From the NCBI GenBank assembly GCA_016717335.1, contig JADKFS010000015.1:1-49047 (forward strand): 49,047 nt of DNA, read 5' to 3'. Below, one piece after another: positions 37,238 through 45,990 of this stretch. The DNA comes from Candidatus Ribeiella danica. GTDB lineage: Bacteria; Chloroflexota; Chloroflexia; Chloroflexales; Roseiflexaceae. Made by a program: the position numbers and the translations under genes. Within the stretch, counting starts at the first letter, position 1. Each line of letters starts with the position of its first letter. Below the pieces are notes generated by a model that was not told where the DNA came from, searched no databases, and saw only the letters and a list, made by a program, of their open reading frames with translations.

Positions 37238-37584
37238 TCGTTAATACCAACAAAGTTGATCGAGCAGGTGCTTGCCGGTCAGATGAGCATGATCCAAGCG
37301 TATTGTCGGAGCAGTGATAAAACCAGCAAGTAGCAGTCAGTAGCTTATCGTCTGAATTTAGCCGATAGCGAGTAGGCCTGCTGGCGATAGACGAACGGAA
37401 CCCTGCCGTCGTGGAATGGGTACCTTTATGTGTGGAGCGGCATTGGTGACACAGCAGGATCATGCCCTCAATCTGTCACGGCACCGCACCGAAAGTCTAG
37501 AAAATTACACATGGAAGTATCGTTCGTGACAAAAACGACGAGTGTCGCGGTGCCGCGACGCGCTACCGAGGCAACTGCTGCGGC
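37238..37584. other. Intergenic stretch, no gene seen
   Basis: About 350 bp of lower GC between the Rpn-type gene and the DUF190-CBS stop. It has a short hairpin GTCGCGG-TG-CCGCGAC near 37553, which may end the leftward fluoride operon transcript. No other structure was found. Confidence 0.4.
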
Positions 37585-38896
37585 TTAGGGCGCTTCTGGT
37601 GGCGGCGCATCATCGTGGTGGCTGACCGCCGCCAAGACGCCGGCCCGACCGACCAGCCCGACCAGCCGCCCGCCCGCATCGACCACCGGCAGGCGCTTGA
37701 TCTTGTGCGCCATCATCAGGCCAATCGCCTCGGTAATGGGTGTCTCACGTGTGACGGTCACCACCGGGCTGGTCATTACATCGGCAGCGGTGCGTCCGCG
37801 CGCGGCGACCTCCAGCCCTTCGGGACGCCGACCCCCACCAAGCCAGTCGATGAATGCCTTCAGGCCGCCCGGCCGCGCGCGCTTCGCGGCGCGCTGAATG
37901 ACATCGCCATCGGTGATGATGCCAACCACATGATTCGCGTCGTCGACGACGACCACTCGACGCTTCTCGGTTTCCAGCAATCGGTCGAGCGTCTCGGCCA
38001 GCGGCGTGTCGGCGTGGACGGTCGGCACGCCGCCATGCATCACCGCGCCAACCGTCGCCGGCGCGCCAGCGGGTAGCTGCACCAGTTCGCTTGGCCGCTG
38101 GCGCAAGCCCTCCGCCACGGTCTTCAGCAGGTCGTAGCGGCTGACCATCCCGGCCAGACGACCCTGCTCGTCGACTACCGGCAGGCGCTTGAGCTTGTGG
38201 TCGGCCATTACGGCCGCGGCCTGGGCGAGCGGGGTGGTCGTCGGCAACGTAATCGGGTTGGGCGTCATCAGGTCGGCGGCGCGGTGTGGCTGATCGGCCA
38301 GGGAAGCAATCTGGGCGGCGCGTTCCACGAGCGGCAGTGCGCGCTGGACCTCAACCGAGAGATCCATCACATCCCGTGTGAGCAGATCGCCGTCGGTGAT
38401 GATCCCGACCACGTGGCGGTCGGCATCCACGACCGGCACCGCGCGCAGCGCGCGATCGATTAGCAGGCCGACGATCTCACTCGCCGGAGTGTCGGGCTGC
38501 ACTTGCGCGACCGCGCGGGTCATCACATCGGCGACCGTCAGGTGCGCGGGAAATGCCCCCGGCGTCCGCTGGGCCGACTGAATGACGTTCACTGGCGTGG
38601 TACTGATCAGACCGACCTGCACCATCGCGGTGAGCTGCGGCATGATCCGCGCCACCCGATCGGCACGATCGACGAAGATAATCACAATCGGCAGTTCAGC
38701 CCCGAGCTCGACCAGGGTCGCCGTGTGGATCTGGCCACGGGCGCCAAAGCCGGCGATGCCGCGTATGACCGTCGCACCGGCGACACCTTCGTGGCGAAGA
38801 AACTCCCAGGATCGCCAGAAACAGTGGCTGGTGATGCCATTGGTCGTTCTCTTTGATAAAGATCCACACTTGCTGCGTTGATTCCGTGTGTTCCAT
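37585..38896 (-). CDS. DUF190 (PII-like) protein fused to four CBS domains (one frameshift)
   Basis: The ATG at 38896 follows GGAGGG. The N-terminal DUF190 part reads QQVWIFIKENDQWHHQPLFL and, after a frame change near 38812, FLRHEGVAGATVIRGIAGFG and IVIIFVDRADRVARIMPQL. Four CBS motifs follow, each with a start like VADVMTRAVAQVQPDTPASE and an ending like VPVVDADRHVVGIITDGDLL. DUF190 proteins are PII-like and are often coded next to crcB. CBS domains bind adenine nucleotides. It is the last gene of the riboswitch-controlled enolase operon and directly follows the crcB remnant. It may sense energy state and gate fluoride or ion export. Confidence 0.87.
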
Positions 38897-38930
38897 ACTA
38901 TCCCTCCGCCTGCACATCAGGGTGCGGCAC

Positions 38931-39038
38931 TCATGGCATGAGCCGCGCCAGTCCGGCGCCCAGGAACACGCCGATCATGGTATAGCGCAGATTGGCCCCC
39001 ACCGCCGCGCCAAGCGCGATCACCAGGATTGTTGTCAC
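38931..39038 (-). pseudogene. crcB: Shrunken crcB (fluoride channel) with in-frame internal deletion
   Basis: A GTG at 39038 with GGAGG upstream starts MTTILVIALGAAVGANLRYT, the first membrane helix and GAxGAxxRY motif of CrcB/Fluc. The reading then goes straight to IGVFLGAGLARLMP, which resembles the last helix of the family. Only 35 residues remain of about 125; the pore helices and their Phe-box residues are absent. The frame is kept across the gap. Its position between DUF6062 and DUF190-CBS under a fluoride riboswitch supports the identity. It could be a true deletion, a misassembly, or a new one-helix protein. Confidence 0.55.
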
Positions 39039-39160
39039 CCATGTCCTCCGCTCAATGGCGCGTTGGATACGCGCCAGGCTCGCCGTACCAGGCCATGAAC
39101 GTGTATGGCTGCCGGCTCCGAGATCGTCGGCGGGTGTCTGTTCATGCAGCTCTTCGCTCA

Positions 39161-39892
39161 CTAGAACCACCATCCACAGCCAAGCCCGAATTGTCCTGAG
39201 ACCAGTTCGACTGCCCGCGACCAGGAACTGCCTTCCGGGCCGGTTGGTTCTGCGGCGAAGCGATGGTCATGCTTGCGAATAAATTCGTCGAGCTCGGCGC
39301 CTAGGCGCTGCCAGATTGCGAGCTGCGCCGCTTGCACGGACGCGAACGTGGACGCGTCGGGCGCGCAGCGCAGCGCCAGCCCCAGGTGCGGCAGACACAA
39401 GCCCGCTGACGCACGGAACAGCGGCAGCAGCTCGGCGTCCGTGAGGTGCTCCATCAGGACGCCGACGTAGGTCTGGTCGGTGGTCTGGCGGCGGATACAA
39501 GCCGGGCAGGCTTCCTGCGGTGCCAGCGCATCCGCACGGCCATTGCCCTGCGCGCCCACCTCGCTGCCGATCGCCAGCCGCAAGTAGTGGCCCAGTGAGG
39601 CGGTTCGGTAGACCGTTCCGCCCAGGGCGTCGGCCACCACCGTGAGGACATCGCGGTGGATGATCGCCGTGCCCAGCGCGTCGCGCGCCTCACGCAGCAT
39701 CCGCCCATGCACCTCGCAGAAGCCACGCGCAGCCCGCACGGCGCTCCGGATTCCTGGATCGTTGACGCTCTCATAGCCAAGCGCGTCAAAATACCGCCGC
39801 ATACTCCGCAGCGCAAGCGCGCACACCGCGCACCCTGGGCCGCCGAGGCTATCCCGCAGCTCAAAATAGATCGTGTGCTGATTCTCGGCCAT
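39161..39892 (-). CDS. DUF6062 family Cys/His-rich protein
   Basis: An intact 243-residue soluble protein, MAENQHTIYFELRDSLGGPG. It has regularly placed metal-ligand pairs: GCAVCALAL (CxxC), RGFCEVHGRML (CxxH), EACPACIRRQ (CxxC) and AGLCLPHLGLA (CxxH). The two halves, each with CxxC plus CxxH, look like an internal duplication holding two zinc sites. This is DUF6062, common in Chloroflexi and Clostridia, of unknown function. It lies between the metallophosphoesterase and the crcB remnant in the fluoride operon, which makes it a candidate fluoride-response protein. Confidence 0.85.
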   Translation of the reverse strand: MAENQHTIYFELRDSLGGPGCAVCALALRSMRRYFDALGYESVNDPGIRSAVRAARGFCEVHGRMLREARDALGTAIIHRDVLTVVADALGGTVYRTASLGHYLRLAIGSEVGAQGNGRADALAPQEACPACIRRQTTDQTYVGVLMEHLTDAELLPLFRASAGLCLPHLGLALRCAPDASTFASVQAAQLAIWQRLGAELDEFIRKHDHRFAAEPTGPEGSSWSRAVELVSGQFGLGCGWWF

Positions 39893-39936
39893 CCGTGCTC
39901 CTCACCTGTGTGATTGTGACCAACTGGTCGGCCAAA

Positions 39937-40717
39937 CTAGACGCCGGTCGTCAAGCGCTCGACCAGATCGCGCAGCAGCGCGGGCGGTGCCGACGCCTTC
40001 ATCTGATGCCAGACCGCCCGGCGTTCGACCGTCACCGGATACCGGCAGCGCCGGAAGGCGAGCGTTCCCTGGACGGTATCGATCAGCAGGTAGGCCGCGC
40101 GGCGATCGCCGTCGCGTGGCTGGCCGACGCTACCGACATTCACCACCAGGCGCTCCGAACCGATCGCGAGTACCCCACGCAGTTGGTGCAGATCGACGCG
40201 CTGCCAGGCCCGCTGCTGCTCGACGAACGCCTGCGCAGAGATGCGTGTGCCCGACGATAATCCAGCTGGCCCGTCGTCGCCTGCGCCGCCGCCGCTGCGT
40301 CTGCCGGCGTCCGCAGATAGTGCCAGAGCGGATCAGCTGGGCTGCCGTGGGCCAGCGCGACCGCGATCCCGGCGCCAATAGTCAGCTCGCGGCATACCGG
40401 CCGCGCCCGAGCAGTGCGCGATCGTCCGCGGCGTGAGCTGGGCGCGCGTGTACGCCAATGTGGCCTGGCCGTACTGGTTGATCCGCGCGGCCTCGACCAG
40501 CCCGACGACCGCAGCGTCATGGTTGCCCATGAGCCAGCACGCGCGCTCGACGCGCGGGTCGGCCTCACGGCGCAGCCAGGCATTCGTGCGGGTGCGCGTA
40601 GTAGTTCACCACGTCGCCCAGGCGCCAGATCTGATCCACATCGGCGGGCAGGTGCTGCAAAACGGCCGCGAGTGCCGGAAGATTACTATGGACATCGCTC
40701 ACGACGGCGATGCGCAT
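39937..40717 (-). CDS. Calcineurin-like metallophosphoesterase, YfcE type (frameshifted)
   Basis: The ATG at 40717 follows AGGAGG. Motifs in order are MRIAVVSDVHSNLPALAAVL (DxH), IWRLGDVVNYYAHPHECL (GDxV), LMGNHDAAVVGLVEAARINQ (GNHD), IAVALAHGSPADPLWHYL (H) and WIIVGHTHL (GHTH). The end is VNVGSVGQPRDGDRRAAYLL. All metal ligands of the family are there. The frame shifts near 40575, 40415 and 40255. It follows enolase at 125 bp in the same direction. Fluoride inhibits many binuclear phosphatases, so this may be a replacement enzyme or a second target. Confidence 0.82.
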
Positions 40718-40841
40718 GCAGCCACCTCCTTCGCCAACGCCCGGCGTTGCATTCGACACCCTGCCGTAACGGGCCATGTGCTGCTGGAGGAGTGCGGCGC
40801 GGCCCCCAACGGCACTGGTGGCGCGCCGCACCCCGTCAAAC

Positions 40842-42131
40842 TCATGCCACCGCGCGCGGGAAGGCCGCCAGGCCGGCATATTCGGCGCTCTCGCCCAGCT
40901 GGTCGGCGATCCGCAGCAGCTGATTGTACTTGGCGACGCGCTCGCTGCGCGCCGGCGCGCCGGTCTTGATCTGCCCAGCGCCCATGGCGACCACAAAGTC
41001 GGCGATCGTGGTATCCTCGGTCTCGCCCGAGCGGTGCGAGACCATCGCTGTCCAGCCGGCGCGCTGGGCCTCGCGGATGGCCTGGATCGTCTCGGTCAGC
41101 GTCCCGATCTGGTTCAGCTTGATCAAAATGCTGGTGCAGCTGCGCTCCTGGATCGCGCGGCGCAAAAACTTTACGTTGGTGACCAGCAGGTCGTCGCCGA
41201 CGATCTGCACGCGCTTGCCCAGGCGCTCAGTGATCAACCGGAAGCCCTCCCAATCATTTTCGGCCAACGGATCCTCCAGCGAGATGATCGGGTACTTCTC
41301 GACCCAGGCCGCAAAGAAGTCGACCAACTCGGCGCTGGTCAGGCTGCGCCCCTCGCGCGCCAGCTGATAGCGACCGTTCTCGTAGAATGAGCTCGCCGCC
41401 GGGTCGAGCGCGATAAAGCACTCTTTGCCAGGCGTGTAGCCGGCCTTCCCAATCGCCTCCAAGATGACCTCGATCGCGGCCTCATTCGATGGCAGACTGG
41501 GCGCGAAGCCGCCCTCATCGCCGACATTGGTGCTGGCGCCCCGGCTCTGCAGCACGCTCTTCAGCGCCTGGTAGACCTCGGCCCCGCAGCGCAGCGCCTC
41601 CGGGAATGAGGCGACGCCGGCCGGGACGAGCATATATTCCTGGAAGTCGGTGCTGTTCTGGGCATGCTTGCCGCCGTTGAGGATGTTGAAGCACGGCACC
41701 GGCAGGATGTGCGCGTCAGCGCCGCCAATGTAGCGGTACAGCGGCATGCCGAGCGCAGCCGCAGCAGCTCGGGCGCAGGCCAGCGAGACGCCCAGGATCG
41801 CGTTCGCGCCGAGCTTGCCCTTGTTCTCCGTGCCATCGAGCGCGATCATCGCGCGGTCGATCGCGCGCTGGTCGCTGGCATCCATGCCGACGAGCGCCTG
41901 GGCCAGGTCGGTCTTGACGTGTGCGACCGCCTTCAGTACACCTTTCCCGCCAAAGCGCTGCTTGTCGCCGTCGCGCAGCTCAACCGCCTCGTACTCACCG
42001 GTGGACGCGCCGGAGGGCACGATCGCGCGCCCGAGCGTTCCATCGCCCAGTGTCACCTCGACCTCGACCGTCGGGTTGCCGCGCGAGTCCAGTACCTCGC
42101 GGCCGGTGATCCCGTGAATATGCAGATCCAT
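40842..42131 (-). CDS. eno: Enolase (phosphopyruvate hydratase)
   Basis: An intact 429-residue enolase converting 2-phosphoglycerate to phosphoenolpyruvate. Visible motifs are GREVLDSRGNPTVEVEV, VPSGASTGEYEAVELRDGD, NILNGGKHAQNSTDFQEYM, VGDEGGFAPSLPSNEAA, the metal ligands in ISLEDPLAENDW and IVGDDLLVTN, the catalytic lysine in SILIKLNQIGTLTE, and MVSHRSGETEDTTIAD. The ATG at 42131 is preceded by GGAGG; codons up to 42158 are the leader. It is first in an operon under a fluoride riboswitch at 42228-42317. Fluoride together with phosphate inhibits enolase, so fluoride-induced synthesis compensates for the blocked enzyme. Confidence 0.97.
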   Translation of the reverse strand: MDLHIHGITGREVLDSRGNPTVEVEVTLGDGTLGRAIVPSGASTGEYEAVELRDGDKQRFGGKGVLKAVAHVKTDLAQALVGMDASDQRAIDRAMIALDGTENKGKLGANAILGVSLACARAAAAALGMPLYRYIGGADAHILPVPCFNILNGGKHAQNSTDFQEYMLVPAGVASFPEALRCGAEVYQALKSVLQSRGASTNVGDEGGFAPSLPSNEAAIEVILEAIGKAGYTPGKECFIALDPAASSFYENGRYQLAREGRSLTSAELVDFFAAWVEKYPIISLEDPLAENDWEGFRLITERLGKRVQIVGDDLLVTNVKFLRRAIQERSCTSILIKLNQIGTLTETIQAIREAQRAGWTAMVSHRSGETEDTTIADFVVAMGAGQIKTGAPARSERVAKYNQLLRIADQLGESAEYAGLAAFPRAVA

Positions 42132-42227
42132 CGAAAACCTCCACTTCCGCAGCGCCACAGCGGCGCCGCACGTATCTCATTGCTCAAGGACCATGCCACT
42201 AGCTGTAGATCTGATCTGCCGGCCAAC

Positions 42228-42317
42228 AAAAAAGCCTCTACCGCCAACCAGGTCATGGTCGGATCAGTAGAAGCTATCAGCCGGAATGAACCGGCGGTTC
42301 GCGAGCCTCATCGCGTT
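42228..42317 (-). promoter_or_regulatory. Fluoride riboswitch (crcB motif) with terminator, controlling eno
   Basis: On the minus strand the aptamer begins GCGATGAGGCTCGCG, continues with AACCGCCGG and ends CGGCTGATAGCTTCTACTG. These are the conserved GCGATG, CCGCC and GCTGATRGCYTCTAC segments of the fluoride riboswitch. GCTTCTAC (42267-42274) can pair instead with GTAGAGGC (42234-42241), which is followed by six Ts (42228-42233). This gives an intrinsic terminator. With fluoride bound the aptamer holds GCTTCTAC and the operon is read. Confidence 0.93.
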
Positions 42318-42332
42318 GCATGTTCGCGGTCT

Positions 42333-42360
42333 ATTATAGCGTGCGGGGATGAAAACGCAA
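42333..42360 (-). promoter_or_regulatory. Promoter of the eno riboswitch transcript
   Basis: The minus strand has TTGCGT, 16 bp, TATAAT. The start lies about 10 bp before the aptamer. The promoter at 45129-45156 has the same layout and the same GC-TATAAT-AG context. Confidence 0.75.
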
Positions 42361-42502
42361 ATCGTGACGAACGCACGAATACCGCTCACCTGACGAGTAT
42401 ACCCGGCGACGTTGGCGCGCAACGAAAGAAATGACGACCTGCGGAGGAGATACCATCACTATGCACGCCCACGCCTGCATGGGCACACCATGCGCGTGCC
42501 GT

Positions 42503-43696
42503 CTACCTGGCGCGACGTTGGCGTACCAGTACCAGCAGAACCACCGCGACGAGCTGGAGCGCCACCGACACACCGATCAGCGTCGGCAACGACCAATCGT
42601 AGAGCAGGCCCATCAGCGCGCTGCCGGCGAAACCAGCACAGCCCGTAGCCAGTGTTGAACAGCCCGTAGGCCGTGCCGCGTCGTTGTGGCGGCACCATGC
42701 CGGCGACGGCGGCGCGCAGGATCGACTCCTGGGCGCCCATCCCGATGCCCCACAGCACCATGCCAAGGACGACCAGCGTGCCAGTGCTGGAAAATGCCAG
42801 CGGCGCAAAACCGGCCGACAAGAGCGCCGCGAGCGCGAGCGCGCGGAAGCCGACCCGATCGAAAAGCAGACCGAACAGGAATGCCGCCAGCGCATCGACT
42901 GCCATTGCCAGGGCGTAGAGCGCGGGAATCCAGGCCGGCGGCAGCACCGCCGTGCGCTGGAGATGAAAGGCGATCAGCGAGAAGTCGGCAAAACCGGCGG
43001 CAATCAATCCAACCGCACCCAAGTAGAGCCAGAACGCGCGCGAAAAGCCGCCCGTTGCGAGCGCCGGCGTCGTTCCGGCGAGATCCGCTGGTTGGGGGAA
43101 GCGCGCCCGTGCGACCAGGAGCATCAAGACGGTGAGCCCACCGGGATGAGCGGCACCGCGAAGGCTAGGCGATAGTCGCCGCGCCAGGCAATCACCGCCG
43201 CTAGCAACAGTGGCGCGGCCACCGCCCCGATCTGGTCGAGCACCTCGTGCAGGCCAAAACCCTTGCCATGCCCGATGCTGCTGGTCGCATAGGCGAGCAG
43301 GGTGTCTTTGGACGGGCTGCGCAGTGCCTTACTAATCCGCTCAATTGTCAAGAAGACCACCGCGATCTGCCAGCTACCTGCCAGTGCCAGCGCCGGAACC
43401 GCCAGCGCCGTCAGGGCATAGCCGGCGATCGTAAAGGCCCAGTAGCGGCGGGCGCGGTCGCTCAAGTAGCCGAAGAGCAGGCGCAGTCCATAGCCGATCA
43501 GTTCGCCGAAGCCTGCGGCCAGGCCGACCACCGTGCCGCTGGCGCCGAGCAGCGCCAGGTATGGGCCGGCGATGCTGCGCCCACCCTCATACACCATGTC
43601 GGCCAGCAAGCTGACCACGCCCATCAGCACCACGAAGGTCAGGGCGCGCCGCTGGAGACTTTGTGTGGTATCGATCGCACCCGATGATGAATCCAT
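42503..43696 (-). CDS. MFS transporter, second of a pair (frameshifted)
   Basis: About 400 residues with some 12 helices. It opens MDSSSGAIDTTQSLQRRALT and LLADMVYEGGRSIAGPYLAL. The MFS loop motif GYLSDRARRYW (G-x3-D-R-x-R-R) follows. After a frame change near 43130 it continues LMLLVARARFPQPAD ... FLFGLLFDRVGFRALALAAL and MGAQESILRAAVAGMVPPQR. After one near 42640 it ends WSLPTLIGVSVALQLVA. The ATG at 43696 is preferred because it follows AGGAG at 11 bases. Its stop lies about 185 bp before the eno promoter. It follows the other MFS gene at about 30 bp under fluoride riboswitch 2. Confidence 0.85.
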
Positions 43697-43728
43697 GGCC
43701 CTCACTGCTCCTCAGATGATTCGAGCGA

Positions 43729-44947
43729 TCAGGTCACCTGATCGTTCCGTCCCGTAAACGCCGGCACAAAGCGCAGCGCGACGATCGCGAGGGCCGCCAT
43801 CGCGGCGCCAAAGGCAAAGGGTGCGGCGGGCGAGATGGTGCTCCAGAGCACGCCGGCGAGTAGACTGGCCGGGAGCGCCAGCAACCCGACTGCGGTATTG
43901 TACAGGCCGTAGGCAACCCCGCGATTGGCGTCGGGAACCAGTTCGGCGACCAGCGCCTTACCAGCGCCCTCGGTGAGCGCATAGAATAGGCCGTACACCG
44001 CGTACAGGCCCCAAATCATCCACGGCGCGCCGGCGAGTGCAAAGCCCAGGTAGGTCAGGGCATACACGATCCAGCCATAGACAATCACTCGCCGTCGGCC
44101 AATCCGATCCCCCAAATGCCCGGCCGGAATCGCCGTGAGCGCCGAGACCAGATTGAAGACGGCGTAGACGATCGGGATGAGTTCGACTGCGACACCGACA
44201 TCATCCTGCGCGCAGAATCAGGAAGGCGTCCGAGGAGTTGCCGAGCGTGAAGAGCAGCATCACCGCCAGAAACCCAGCAAACGGTCCTTTCAGCACCGCC
44301 AGAGAGAGCCGCTGCTTCGCAATCGCGCCGCGTCGCTCGCGAACGAGCAGCCCAATAATCACCAGCGGGATGGCCGCAACAACCCCAGCCACCAAAAACA
44401 CCTCGCGGTACTTGTTGGGGTGATCCACCCACAGCCGCAGCAATACGAAGGTGATCAGCGGGCCGACCACCGAGCCCAGCGTATCGAGCGTGCGCTGGAT
44501 GCCGAAGGCCAGGCCAAGCTTGCGCTTGCCCGCCGAACCGGCGACTAGCGCATCGCGGGGCGCGTCTTTCAACCCTTTGCCAACGCCATCGACGAGCCGC
44601 AGGCCAAAGACGGCCGCGCCGGTGCCGGCGCGGCCGAGGAGGAAGCGGCCGACGGCTGACAGGCCGTAGCCCGCAAACACGATCGCCCGCCGCCGCCCGA
44701 GCGCGTCGGAGAGATAGCCGGCCGCGATCTTCATGAGACTGACCACGGTGGTCAGCGCGCCTTCAATCAGACCGATAAACTCCTTGTTGAGACCCAGCAC
44801 CGAGGCATAGAACAACGGGAGGATCGGCAGAATCATATCCTGGGCCAGGCCGCCGAAGAACGCGACCCACCCGAGACTGACGACATTCCGTTCAAGCGCA
44901 GCCGCTTCACTGGCAGTTACGTCAGCGGCGGCATCGACACTGGTCAT
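43729..44947 (-). CDS. MFS transporter, first of a pair, under a fluoride riboswitch (frameshifted)
   Basis: The ATG at 44947 follows GGAG at 6 bases. The protein has about 12 helices: VVSLGWVAFFGGLAQDMILP, GLIEGALTTVVSLMKIAAGY, LSDALGRRRAIVFAGYGLSA (motif A), VDGVGKGLKDAPRDALVAGS. After a break near 44115-44210 it has LVSALTAIPAGHLGDRIGRR (second motif A) and EGAGKALVAELVPDANRG. The VDGxGKGxKxxPRDAL sequence marks a bacterial MFS group known from heavy-metal and stress loci. Fluoride control suggests export of fluoride, of an organofluorine or of a metabolite that accumulates on enolase block. The substrate is unknown. Confidence 0.85.
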
Positions 44948-45025
44948 TCGAATCTCCTTCATTCGCCGCGTTGAGCGCCGACGATTGCAAAGCGAGGGCG
45001 CAGGCTATGCGGCAGAGCAGGCAAC

Positions 45026-45113
45026 AAAAAACTTCTACCGGCGACCGGGTGCGGGTCGCTCCAGTAGAAGCCATCAGCCGGATCTAACCGGCGTTACGCG
45101 AGCTTCATCGCGT
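45026..45113 (-). promoter_or_regulatory. Fluoride riboswitch (crcB motif) with terminator, controlling the MFS pair
   Basis: The minus strand begins GCGATGAAGCTCGCG, continues with TAACGCCGG and ends CGGCTGATGGCTTCTACTGG. This is the same aptamer as at 42228 with compensating changes. CTTCTAC (45064-45070) can pair with GTAGAAG (45032-45038), which is followed by six Ts (45026-45031). An inner GCGACC stem completes the terminator. Confidence 0.93.
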
Positions 45114-45128
45114 CTCATTGTTGACGCT

Positions 45129-45156
45129 ATTATAGCGCACACCTGGAGAAACACAA
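45129..45156 (-). promoter_or_regulatory. Promoter of the MFS riboswitch transcript
   Basis: The minus strand has TTGTGT, 16 bp, TATAAT. It lies about 15 bp upstream of the aptamer and diverges from the promoter at 45268-45296. Confidence 0.7.
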
Positions 45157-45267
45157 ATCACATTCGCGCGTATGATCACGCTTTCTCCGGTACGACAAGC
45201 TTTTGCGAAGACGATTCTTCCTGTATGAGGAAGACAAGATCGCTCACCAATGTGTCTTTTGGAAAAG

Positions 45268-45296
45268 TTGACAACTCCCCAATTCATTGCTATAGT
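45268..45296 (+). promoter_or_regulatory. Consensus promoter of the DUF190-MutS transcript
   Basis: TTGACA at 45268-45273, 17 bp, TATAGT at 45291-45296 is the strongest promoter in the window. The start would be near 45303, directly before the aptamer at 45311. Confidence 0.85.
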
Positions 45297-45310
45297 GAAT
45301 CAACATGCCC

Positions 45311-45402
45311 TTGCGATGAAGCTCGCATACCGCCGAACGTTTCGGCTGATAGCTTCTACGACCGCCAACCTTCATGAAAGGTTGTCTCGTAGAGGCTTTT
45401 TT
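45311..45402 (+). promoter_or_regulatory. Fluoride riboswitch (crcB motif) with terminator, controlling DUF190
   Basis: The aptamer begins TTGCGATGAAGCTCGC, continues with ATACCGCCG and ends CGGCTGATAGCTTCTACG. GCTTCTAC (45352-45359) can pair with GTAGAGGC (45389-45396), which is followed by six Ts (45397-45402). The inner stem is CAACC/GGTTG (45366-45370, 45380-45384). It is the plus-strand, divergent partner of the riboswitch at 45026. Confidence 0.93.
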
Positions 45403-45425
45403 GCGCCTTGAAACAGGAGCGGATC

Positions 45426-45918
45426 ATGGAGTCAGTCGTCGCAGAATCAGCAAGCGTGGATCTTCCAAAACGAAACCGACCAATGGCAGCACCAGCCGCT
45501 GTATCTTGCTGTCCTCGATCACTTGCGGCGCGTCGGTATCGCCAATGCTACGATCCTCCGCGATACGACGGGCGCGGGCGTGCCTCAGCCGATTCAGCAG
45601 CCATCCCATAGTGAACTCTCCGGCGAGCGTGGGGTCGCCGTGACCTTTGTCGATCGCCCCGAGCGGGTCACGTGGATCATGGCACAATTACTCTCGTGGC
45701 TCTGCTGGCTCACTGCGCTGGCTGAGGATGGCGTGATTACGGTGGCACCTATCATGGTTGTCGCCGTTAGCCAGCGGATGGCCAAAGGTAATCCCACACG
45801 ACGTGACCGGATTCGACATCATACGCCGCGATGTTCTATCGTTACCACTGGACACGTCAATACGCGAGATTACTCCGTCCTGAGCGACCCGGCGTTGCGC
45901 TCCGTCGCGAGTGGTTGA
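45426..45918 (+). CDS. DUF190 PII-like protein (frameshifted)
   Basis: The ATG at 45426 follows AGGAGC. One surplus base near 45432 must be skipped to read MEQSSQNQQAWIFQNE, after which the frame is open. The DUF190 motifs follow: TDQWQHQPLYLAVLDHLRRV, GIANATILRDTTGAG, and GVAVTFVDRPERVTWIMAQL, ending DGVITVAPIMVV. The start QQxWIF-x(N/K)E-x-DQWxHQPLxLAxL equals that of the DUF190-CBS protein at 37585, so the two are paralogues. This one has no CBS domains. The part between TGAG and GVAVTFV diverges from the family and may have been damaged. It is first under fluoride riboswitch 3. Confidence 0.75.
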
Positions 45919-45990
45919 TTCCGCCCATTGTTTGGTAGCGACCCGGACGTCGGGTTGATGGCGTGTACCCGCGTCACAACAAGGAGACTT

